The notes below the pieces were generated by a model. It did not search any database. It had not been told where the DNA came from and worked only from the letters and a program-made list of their open reading frames with translations. Positions 46,142 through 53,481 of a stretch of 64,000 nt of DNA are shown piece by piece. Position 1 is the stretch's first letter. Every line of letters starts with the position of its first letter. The translations under genes were made by a program, and so were the position numbers. The DNA is taken from assembly GCA_910579515.1 (NCBI GenBank), contig CAJTUV010000001.1:127-64126 (forward strand), written 5' to 3'. This DNA comes from an uncultured Hungatella sp. (GTDB taxonomy: Bacteria; Bacillota; Clostridia; Lachnospirales; Lachnospiraceae).

Positions 46142-46161
46142 AGCAGAAAGGACGGATGGGA

Positions 46162-47130
46162 ATGGCCTCCTTTTCTTCCAGGGTAAAAGAAGAATTATCC
46201 AGACAGTTAAATTCGGCAAGACACTGCCAGATTGCGGAAATTGCGGCGATTATCAGTCTGTGCGGAAGGATTCAGATTGATGAGAACGACAGGTTTGGAA
46301 TAAAAATCAGTACAGAAAATGTGGCAGTTGCAAGAAAGTACTTTACATTATTGAAAAAAACATTTAATATAAGTACTGACATAGTGATTCGACATAATGT
46401 ATACTTAAAACGAAACCGAACCTACGGGGTTGTGGTTTCCAGGGATGAGGATGCAAAGAAGGTGCTTTTGGCAACAAAACTTTTGAATGACCAGGGGGAG
46501 GTTGGAGAGAATCTTTCCATTGTGAAAAATCTGGTGATTCAGAACCCTTGCTGCAGAAGAGCCTTTCTGCGAGGAGCATTTCTGGCTACAGGATCCGTCA
46601 GCGATCCTGAACGGTTTTATCATTTTGAGATTGTCTGCGCGACAGAGGAAAAGGCTAAACAACTACAGTCTATTATCTCCACATTTCATTTGGAAGCCAG
46701 GATTGTGGCAAGGAAAAAGTACTTTGTCGTTTACATCAAGGAAGGCAGCCAGATTGTAGATATTCTGAATGTGATGGAGGCTCCTTTGGCTCTGATGGAG
46801 CTGGAAAACATCCGAATTCTGAAAGAAATGCGTGGAAGTGTAAATCGTCAGGTCAACTGTGAAACCGCCAACATTAATAAGACCGTGTCTGCGGCGCTTA
46901 AACAGATGGAAGATATTACACGGATTAAAGAAACCATTGGTTTTGACAGCCTGCCAGAGAATTTGCAGGAGATTGCCAGAGCAAGGCTTGAGCGGCCGGA
47001 AGCTACCTTGAAAGAATTGGGAGAATCCTTAAATCCACCTGTAGGAAAATCAGGAGTCAATCATCGTTTGAGGAAACTGAGTACTTTGGCGGAGACATTA
47101 ATGGAGAAAGGAGAAGTATCGGAACAGTAA
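46162..47130 (+). CDS. whiA: sporulation/cell-division regulator WhiA
   Basis: 322 aa from the ATG at 46162; AAAGGA (46147-46152) lies 9 nt upstream, while an ATG at 46156 is only 3 nt from it. The first 200 residues are the homing-endonuclease-like (LAGLIDADG) fold without catalytic use, with SFSSRVKEELSR at the start; the last 90 residues are a helix-turn-helix (ARLERPEATLKELGESL and GVNHRLRKL). WhiA binds DNA and influences division and chromosome segregation in Firmicutes. It sits 20 nt behind rapZ. Confidence 0.94.
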   Translation: MASFSSRVKEELSRQLNSARHCQIAEIAAIISLCGRIQIDENDRFGIKISTENVAVARKYFTLLKKTFNISTDIVIRHNVYLKRNRTYGVVVSRDEDAKKVLLATKLLNDQGEVGENLSIVKNLVIQNPCCRRAFLRGAFLATGSVSDPERFYHFEIVCATEEKAKQLQSIISTFHLEARIVARKKYFVVYIKEGSQIVDILNVMEAPLALMELENIRILKEMRGSVNRQVNCETANINKTVSAALKQMEDITRIKETIGFDSLPENLQEIARARLERPEATLKELGESLNPPVGKSGVNHRLRKLSTLAETLMEKGEVSEQ

Positions 47131-47161
47131 GGCGGCTGTTCGAAGAAATAGGAGGGAGATT

Positions 47162-47416
47162 ATGCTTAGAAAGACAATTACGATTGAACTGGAGACTGGA
47201 TTGGAGGCACGGCCTGTGGCGATGTTGGTTCAGGTGGCAAGCCAGTATGACAGTAATATTTATGTGGAATGCGATTCAAAACGCGTAAATGCAAAGAGTA
47301 TTATGGGTATGATGACCCTGGGATTGGCGCCAGGCGAGCAGGTAACAGTGACGGCGGACGGTGCGGACGAAGAAAAGGCAGTTAGTGGGATTGAAAAATA
47401 TCTGACAGAAGGCTGA
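47162..47416 (+). CDS. Crh-like HPr-family protein lacking the phosphorylatable His15
   Basis: 84 aa, HPr fold. In HPr the active site is GLHARP with His15 accepting phosphate from enzyme I; here it reads GLEARP, with Glu15. Ser46, the target of HprK, is kept in NAKSIMGMM. B. subtilis Crh has Gln15 and Ser46 and acts only in catabolite repression with CcpA. The position after whiA also matches crh. It therefore cannot carry sugar in the PTS and is most likely regulatory. A separate genuine ptsH would be needed elsewhere. AGGAGG lies 7 nt upstream. Confidence 0.9.
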   Translation: MLRKTITIELETGLEARPVAMLVQVASQYDSNIYVECDSKRVNAKSIMGMMTLGLAPGEQVTVTADGADEEKAVSGIEKYLTEG

Positions 47417-47473
47417 AGAGCAGCCAGGGTCAGTGGAGAAGATAGATCATATATGGGAATGCAGTGGGGAGAA

Positions 47474-47516
47474 GAAACAGAGACTTGCCGAGGAAAGGGC
47501 GGGGCTCTGTTTTTTA
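47474..47516 (+). terminator. terminator after the Crh-like gene
   Basis: AAACAGAG (about 47475-47482) pairs with CTCTGTTT (about 47505-47512), with further G-C pairing inside, and a T run follows. The promoter of dnaE begins 20 nt later. Confidence 0.6.
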
Positions 47517-47534
47517 CTATGAAAGATTTTCTGG

Positions 47535-47563
47535 TTGGGAAAACGGAAAGATTATGGTATACT
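47535..47563 (+). promoter_or_regulatory. promoter of dnaE
   Basis: -35 TTGGGA (47535-47540), 17-nt spacer, -10 TATACT (47558-47563) with a TG one base before it (extended -10). The start codon is 32 nt downstream. Confidence 0.65.
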
Positions 47564-47594
47564 GAAAATACAAAAAGCATAGGAGGAAACGGAG

Positions 47595-50500
47595 ATGGCG
47601 TTTACACATTTACATGTCCATACAGAGTACAGTCTGCTGGACGGGTCCAGTAAAATTAAGGAACTGGCGGCCAGAGCCAAAGCGCTGGGCATGGATAGTA
47701 TGGCAATTACGGACCATGGGGTGATGTACGGCGTCATTGACTTTTATAAGGCGGCGAAGGAGGTTGGGATTAAGCCGATTCTGGGATGTGAGGTGTATGT
47801 GTCTCCTGGCTCCAGGTTTGACAGGGAGACTGTCAGCGGGGAGGATCGGTATTACCATTTAGTTCTTTTGGCAGAGAATCTAACAGGGTATCAGAATCTG
47901 ATTAAGATTGTGTCCAAAGGGTTTGTGGACGGATTCTATTACAGGCCCAGGGTGGATTATGAGATCCTTAAAGAGTACCATGAAGGAATTATCTGCCTCA
48001 GCGCTTGCCTGGCCGGAGAAGTTCAGCGCTATCTGGAGAGGGGGCTGTATCAGCAGGGAAAAGAGGCGGCTCTTAAGTATCAGGAGATTTTCGGGAAGGG
48101 GAATTTCTTTTTGGAGCTTCAGGACCATGGAATTATGGCTCAAAAGACGGTAAATCAGGCCCTTCTGCGGCTGAGTAAAGAGCTGGATATGGAGCTTGTG
48201 GCAACCAATGATATTCACTATACCTTTGCAGAGGATGCGGCCGCACATGACATTCTTTTGTGTATCCAGACCAACAAAAAGGTGACAGATGAAAATCGGA
48301 TGCGGTATGAGGGGGGACAGTACTACTGTAAGTCCGAAGAAGAGATGAGAGAGCTGTTTCCCTATGCGAAAGAAGCCCTGGATAATACGTATAAGATTGC
48401 GCAGCGCTGTAATGTGGAAATTGAATTTGGAGTCACCAAACTGCCAAAATTTGAGGTTCCACAAGGATATGATTCATGGGGATACTTAAATAAGCTGTGC
48501 GACGACGGCATGAAAAAAAGGTATCCTGAGGATGACGGGACCTTAAGGAAGCGTCTGGAATATGAGCTGGGTGTGATTCATACCATGGGGTATGTGGACT
48601 ATTTCCTGATTGTGTGGGACTTTATCCACTTTGCCAAATCTAACGGCATTATGGTGGGACCTGGGAGAGGGTCTGCGGCAGGAAGCATTGTGTCCTACTG
48701 TCTGGAGATTACAGATATTGACCCCATCCGGTACAATCTTCTTTTTGAACGGTTCCTGAATCCGGAACGAGTGTCTATGCCGGATATTGATATTGACTTC
48801 TGCTTTGAGCGCAGGCAGGAGGTGATTGACTATGTGGTGGAAAAATACGGTAAAGACCAGGTCGTCCAGATTGTCACCTTTGGTACTCTGGCCGCAAGAG
48901 GCGTGGTCAGGGATGTGGGGAGGGTGTTGGACATGCCCTACAATCAGTGTGACGCCATCGCGAAAATGATCCCCAGGGATCTGGGGATTACTCTGGAAAA
49001 GGCGTTAAAATCCAGCCCAGATTTGAGAAAGGCGTATCAGGAGGATGAACAGGTAAAGTATTTGATCGACATGTCCAGGCGTCTGGAAGGACTTCCCAGG
49101 CATACTTCCATGCATGCGGCGGGAGTGGTCATCAGCCGCACCTCTGTGGACAATTATGTACCGCTGTCAAAGGCGGCAGACGGTACCATCACCACCCAGT
49201 TTACCATGACCACGCTGGAAGAACTGGGACTTTTGAAGATGGACTTTTTGGGTCTGAGAACTCTGACGGTGATTCAGGATGCAGTAAAACAGGTGGAAAG
49301 GAATCAGGGGATTTACCTGGACATGGATGCCATTGATTATAATGACAAACAGGTTTTGGACTCCATCGGAACCGGAAAGGACGAAGGGGTATTCCAGTTG
49401 GAGAGCAGCGGTATGAAGGGGTTTATGAAGGAGCTAAAACCAGAGAATTTAGAGGATATCATTGCCGGAATCTCTCTGTACCGTCCTGGACCAATGGATT
49501 TTATTCCCAAGTACTTAAAGGGGAAAAATCAACGAGGCTCTATCACCTATGACTGTCCCCAGCTGGAGCCTATTTTAAGCCCTACTTATGGCTGCATCGT
49601 ATATCAGGAGCAGGTGATGCAGATTGTGCGGGATCTGGCCGGATATACGTTGGGAAGAAGCGATTTGGTACGAAGGGCCATGTCCAAGAAAAAGGCTGCG
49701 GTCATGGAAAAGGAGAGAAAGAATTTTGTCTATGGAAATGACGAAGAAGGAGTCAAGGGGTGTATCCGCAATGGAATTGAGGAGAAGACTGCCAATCTGA
49801 TTTTTGACGAGATGACCGACTTTGCCAAATATGCGTTCAACAAGTCTCATGCAGCCTGTTATGCGGTGGTTTCCTACCAGACTGCCTATTTAAAATACTA
49901 TTATCCTACAGAGTTTATGGCTGCGCTTTTAACTTCGGTCATGGACAATACAAATAAGGTGTCAGAGTATATTCTCACCTGCCGTCAGATGGGAATCTCT
50001 ATTTTGCCGCCGGATATCAATGAGGGAGACAGCGGATTTACTGTGTCTGGGAAAGCCATCCGGTATGGTTTATCAGCCATTAAAAGCGTGGGAAAATCCG
50101 TGGTCAAAAGTATTGTAAAAGAACGGGAAAGTCATGGAATATTCCGCACCATGGATGATTTTGTGGAGCGGATGAGCAATAAAGAGGTGAACCGGCGGAC
50201 CCTGGAGAATTTTATTAAGGCTGGGGCATTGGACTCTCTGCCAGGAAACCGAAGGCAGAAGTGCATGGTGGCTCCGGAAATGCTGGAACAGAAAAACAAG
50301 GAAAAGAAAAGTGTTATGGAAGGCCAGATGTCTCTGTTTGATTTTGCGGCTGAGGACGACAAGGAGAATTTTCAGATCACATTTCCCAAGGTGGAGGAGT
50401 TTCAGAAAGAAGAGCTTCTTGCTTTTGAGAAGGAGACTTTGGGAATCTATATCAGCGGTCACCCTCTGGAGGCGTATGAACAGGTATGGCGGGAAAATAT

Positions 50501-51077
50501 CACAAGTGTGACCACAGATTTTATTGTGGATGAGGAGACAGAGGAGGCGAAGGTACAAGATAATTCCAGAGTCATTATTGGCGGCATGATAACAGGGAAA
50601 GTGGTAAAGACTACAAAGACAGGGCAGATGATGGCGTTTATCACTGTGGAGGACTTGGTGGGCTCTGTTGAGGTTTTGGTGTTTCCAAAAGACTATGAGA
50701 GGAATCGGGACCTTTTAGTAGAGGAGCAGAAGCTGTTCGTAAAAGGAAGGGTTTCTGTGGGAGAGGACCCGGTGGGGAAACTGGTCTGCGAGCAGATGAT
50801 TCCTTTTGAATCCCTGCCCAGACAGCTGTGGCTGCAGTTTTCTGACAAGAAGGCTTACGACGATTCTATTGAAAAAGTAATGGAATGTTTAAAAACATCG
50901 GAAGGCCAGGACAGGGTGGTGATTTACCTGGCTTCGGAACGAGCCAGGAAGATTCTTCCCGCAAATTGGCAGGTGAGCTGCGAAGAATCCCTCCTTTTAA
51001 AGCTGTATGAGATTTTGGGAGAGAAAAATGTGAAAGCAGTGCAAAAAGGTATTGAAAGTATTGGAAAAATGAATTAG
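47595..51077 (+). CDS. dnaE: DNA polymerase III alpha subunit (DnaE)
   Basis: 1160 aa. Order: N-terminal PHP domain (HLHVHTEYSLLDGSSKI), polymerase palm with the catalytic aspartates in MPDIDIDF, fingers (GVFQLESSGMKGFM, YRPGPMDFI), a helix-hairpin-helix region (about 830-880) and an OB domain (about 980-1060). In Firmicutes DnaE extends primers on the lagging strand beside PolC, which does bulk synthesis. It starts after AGGAGG. The following pfkA is 37 nt away, the same dnaE-pfkA order seen in many clostridia. Confidence 0.96.
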   Translation: MAFTHLHVHTEYSLLDGSSKIKELAARAKALGMDSMAITDHGVMYGVIDFYKAAKEVGIKPILGCEVYVSPGSRFDRETVSGEDRYYHLVLLAENLTGYQNLIKIVSKGFVDGFYYRPRVDYEILKEYHEGIICLSACLAGEVQRYLERGLYQQGKEAALKYQEIFGKGNFFLELQDHGIMAQKTVNQALLRLSKELDMELVATNDIHYTFAEDAAAHDILLCIQTNKKVTDENRMRYEGGQYYCKSEEEMRELFPYAKEALDNTYKIAQRCNVEIEFGVTKLPKFEVPQGYDSWGYLNKLCDDGMKKRYPEDDGTLRKRLEYELGVIHTMGYVDYFLIVWDFIHFAKSNGIMVGPGRGSAAGSIVSYCLEITDIDPIRYNLLFERFLNPERVSMPDIDIDFCFERRQEVIDYVVEKYGKDQVVQIVTFGTLAARGVVRDVGRVLDMPYNQCDAIAKMIPRDLGITLEKALKSSPDLRKAYQEDEQVKYLIDMSRRLEGLPRHTSMHAAGVVISRTSVDNYVPLSKAADGTITTQFTMTTLEELGLLKMDFLGLRTLTVIQDAVKQVERNQGIYLDMDAIDYNDKQVLDSIGTGKDEGVFQLESSGMKGFMKELKPENLEDIIAGISLYRPGPMDFIPKYLKGKNQRGSITYDCPQLEPILSPTYGCIVYQEQVMQIVRDLAGYTLGRSDLVRRAMSKKKAAVMEKERKNFVYGNDEEGVKGCIRNGIEEKTANLIFDEMTDFAKYAFNKSHAACYAVVSYQTAYLKYYYPTEFMAALLTSVMDNTNKVSEYILTCRQMGISILPPDINEGDSGFTVSGKAIRYGLSAIKSVGKSVVKSIVKERESHGIFRTMDDFVERMSNKEVNRRTLENFIKAGALDSLPGNRRQKCMVAPEMLEQKNKEKKSVMEGQMSLFDFAAEDDKENFQITFPKVEEFQKEELLAFEKETLGIYISGHPLEAYEQVWRENITSVTTDFIVDEETEEAKVQDNSRVIIGGMITGKVVKTTKTGQMMAFITVEDLVGSVEVLVFPKDYERNRDLLVEEQKLFVKGRVSVGEDPVGKLVCEQMIPFESLPRQLWLQFSDKKAYDDSIEKVMECLKTSEGQDRVVIYLASERARKILPANWQVSCEESLLLKLYEILGEKNVKAVQKGIESIGKMN

Positions 51078-51116
51078 AATATGGATTGACAATTCGTACA
51101 GTCAGGAGGTTAGATG

Positions 51117-52091
51117 ATGGCAAATAAGGTGAAGACAATCGGTGTATTGACAAGCGGCGGGGACGCTCCGGGTATGAATGCTGCCATCCGCGCAGTGGTT
51201 CGGGCTGCAATTAACAGGGGCATAAAGGTAAAGGGAATCATGAGAGGATATGCCGGACTTTTGCAGGAAGAAATTGTAGACATGCAGTCCAGCAGCGTGT
51301 CCGATATCATTCATAGAGGCGGTACTATTTTATATACGGCAAGGTGTATGGAGTTTACCACTGAGGAAGGCCAGAAAAAGGGAGCGGAGATCTGCAAAAA
51401 ACATGGAATCGACGGCATGGTGGTAATTGGCGGCGACGGTTCCTTCAGAGGCGCAGGCAAGCTGTCTGCTCTCGGCATCAACACCATCGGCGTGCCTGGA
51501 ACCATTGATCTGGATATTGCGTGCACCGAGTATACCATAGGATTTGACACGGCAGTAAACACAGCCATGGAGGCCATTGACAAGGTCAGAGACACCTCTA
51601 CCTCCCATGAGCGGTGCAGCATCATCGAGGTTATGGGACGCAGAGCCGGATATATTGCCTTGTGGTGTGGCTTTGCCAACGGAGCAGAGGACATTCTCCT
51701 TCCTGAGCGGTATGACGGAGACGAGCAGGTTTTGATAAACCGTATCATTGAAAACCGGAAGATCGGAAAGAAGCATCACATTATCATCAATGCAGAGGGT
51801 ATTGGCCATTCTACCTCTATGGCAAGAAGAATCGAGGCTGCCACAGGCATTGAGACCAGAGCCACTATTCTGGGACACATGCAGCGGGGCGGTACGCCTA
51901 CCTGTAAGGACAGAGTGTACGCTTCAATTATGGGAGCTAAGGCTGTGGAGCTTTTAGCAGAAGGCAAAAGCGACAGGGTAGTGGCTTATAAGAACGGAGA
52001 GTATACAGACTTTGACATCCAGGAGGCTCTGGCTATGAAGAAGGACATTCCAGAGGATCAGTTTGCCATCAGCAAATTGCTGACCAGATAG
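51117..52091 (+). CDS. pfkA: ATP-dependent 6-phosphofructokinase
   Basis: 324 aa from the second of two adjacent ATGs (51114, 51117), the better spaced from AGGAGG at 51104-51109. It phosphorylates fructose 6-phosphate in glycolysis. Motifs: LTSGGDAPGMNAAIR, the ATP site GGDGSFRGA, and the catalytic loop TIDLD, in which the Asn usual between the two Asp residues is Leu. Then DTSTSHERCSIIEVMGR. The GGDGS loop indicates ATP rather than pyrophosphate as donor. It ends before a terminator. Confidence 0.95.
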   Translation: MANKVKTIGVLTSGGDAPGMNAAIRAVVRAAINRGIKVKGIMRGYAGLLQEEIVDMQSSSVSDIIHRGGTILYTARCMEFTTEEGQKKGAEICKKHGIDGMVVIGGDGSFRGAGKLSALGINTIGVPGTIDLDIACTEYTIGFDTAVNTAMEAIDKVRDTSTSHERCSIIEVMGRRAGYIALWCGFANGAEDILLPERYDGDEQVLINRIIENRKIGKKHHIIINAEGIGHSTSMARRIEAATGIETRATILGHMQRGGTPTCKDRVYASIMGAKAVELLAEGKSDRVVAYKNGEYTDFDIQEALAMKKDIPEDQFAISKLLTR

Positions 52092-52108
52092 AAAGATTTG
52101 AGAATCAG

Positions 52109-52146
52109 GAGAAGGTTCTGAGAGAATAGGGCCTTCTCTTTTTTTA
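52109..52146 (+). terminator. terminator after pfkA
   Basis: GAGAAGG (52109-52115) pairs with CCTTCTC (52132-52138), followed by eight Ts. Confidence 0.75.
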
Positions 52147-52168
52147 AAGAGAAGGGACGAAATGGGTT

Positions 52169-52522
52169 ATGGAAGAACGAGTGGTGCTCTGCGGGGCTAA
52201 TTCCTATGAGCAGAAGTATTATTTTAACAGGCAGTTTGCTGCTCTTCCTGAGAGTATCCGCCAGGAACTGCAGATTCTGTGCGTACTGTATACAGAGGAT
52301 GTAGGCGGAATTTTGACCATGGAATTTGACCCGGAGGGCAATTTACAGTTTCAGGTGACCTCTGCAGAGGGGGACTATCTGTTTGATGAGATTGGAAGTG
52401 TTTTAAAAATCAAACAGTATCAGCTTGAGAAACGGGAGCTTTTAGAGTCTCTGGAGCTGTTTTACCGGGTGGTGTTTCTAGGAGAAAAATATGAAATTAA
52501 CAATAGGAAACGTGGAACTTGA
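52169..52522 (+). CDS. small conserved protein of unknown function (possibly DUF6145)
   Basis: 117 aa, starting 22 nt after the pfkA terminator. The product is soluble and has a pattern of aromatic and acidic residues (ANSYEQKYYFNRQFAALP, ILTMEFDPEGNLQF). I recall proteins like this in Lachnospiraceae next to dusB but cannot confirm the family. It has no catalytic motif. Its 3' end overlaps the dusB start by 32 nt, so the two are co-translated. Confidence 0.7.
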   Translation: MEERVVLCGANSYEQKYYFNRQFAALPESIRQELQILCVLYTEDVGGILTMEFDPEGNLQFQVTSAEGDYLFDEIGSVLKIKQYQLEKRELLESLELFYRVVFLGEKYEINNRKRGT

Positions 52523-53459
52523 TAATCCTCTGATTCTGGCTCCCATGGCGGGGGTCACGGATCTGCCCTTCAGACTTCTGTGCAAAGAGCAGGGGTGCGG
52601 GCTTATGTATACGGAGATGGTCAGTGCCAAGGCGATTCTTTACAAAAATAAAAAGACGGGTCCTTTGATGGAAGTGAAAGAGGAGGAAGGGCCGGTGGCT
52701 CTGCAGCTTTTTGGTTCTGATCCGGAAATCGTCAGCGCCATGGCTGAAAGGGCGGCCAAAGGTCCTTATAAATTTATTGACTTTAATATGGGCTGTCCTG
52801 TGCCTAAAGTGGTGAATAACGGCGAGGGTTCGGCCTTGATGAAGGACCCTGAGCTGGTTAAGAGGCTGCTTAGCGCCATGGTAAAGCGGGTAAAAAAGCC
52901 GGTGACCATAAAAATCCGAGCGGGCTTTGACAGTGCTAACATCAATGCGGTGGAGATTGCAAAGATTGCCCAGGACTGTGGAATCGCTGCGGTGGCGGTC
53001 CACGGCCGCACCAGGGAGCAGTTTTATTCTGGAAAGGCAGATTGGGAGATCATCCGAATGGTGAAGGAAGCAGTGAAAATTCCGGTTATTGGAAACGGGG
53101 ATATTTTCACCCCCGATGCTGCCAAACGGATGCTTAAGGAGACCGGATGTGACGGTGTGATGATCGCCAGAGGCGCTAAGGGGAATCCGTGGATTTTTTC
53201 CAGGACCCTTCACTATCTTAAAACAGGGGAGCTTTTGCCGCTGCCGACGCATAAGGAAATTCAGGATATGCTTTTGCGCCATGGAAAACTGCAGGTTCAG
53301 TACAAGGGGGAGTATCTTGGGATTCGGGAGATGCGAAAGCACCTGGCGTGGTACACGACTGGCCTTGCTCATTCCTCAACTTTGAGAAATGAGGTGAATC
53401 AGGTAGAATCTTGGGTTGAATTTTGTGAGCTGCTTGAGAAACGGCTGCCAGTACACTAG
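52491..53459 (+). CDS. dusB: tRNA-dihydrouridine synthase
   Basis: 322 aa. It reduces uridine to dihydrouridine in tRNA using FMN and NADPH. The barrel begins with LAPMAGVTDLPFR, the catalytic cysteine lies in NMGCPVPKVV, and HGRTREQFYSGKADW and GNGDI bind FMN and phosphate. The C-terminal part is a helical tRNA-binding domain. DusB-type by length and order; the exact target position is not determined by sequence. It is translationally coupled to the small gene before it. Confidence 0.93.
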   Translation: MKLTIGNVELDNPLILAPMAGVTDLPFRLLCKEQGCGLMYTEMVSAKAILYKNKKTGPLMEVKEEEGPVALQLFGSDPEIVSAMAERAAKGPYKFIDFNMGCPVPKVVNNGEGSALMKDPELVKRLLSAMVKRVKKPVTIKIRAGFDSANINAVEIAKIAQDCGIAAVAVHGRTREQFYSGKADWEIIRMVKEAVKIPVIGNGDIFTPDAAKRMLKETGCDGVMIARGAKGNPWIFSRTLHYLKTGELLPLPTHKEIQDMLLRHGKLQVQYKGEYLGIREMRKHLAWYTTGLAHSSTLRNEVNQVESWVEFCELLEKRLPVH

Positions 53460-53481
53460 TAGAGACAGGAGAGAAACGGTC

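Noticed and set aside
47454..47653. Short open frame overlapping the dnaE start
   Set aside because: It spans a terminator and the dnaE promoter and lacks protein-like composition.
53413..53481. Possible cobalamin riboswitch before metH
   Set aside because: Only 22 nt separate dusB from metH, far too little for a riboswitch.
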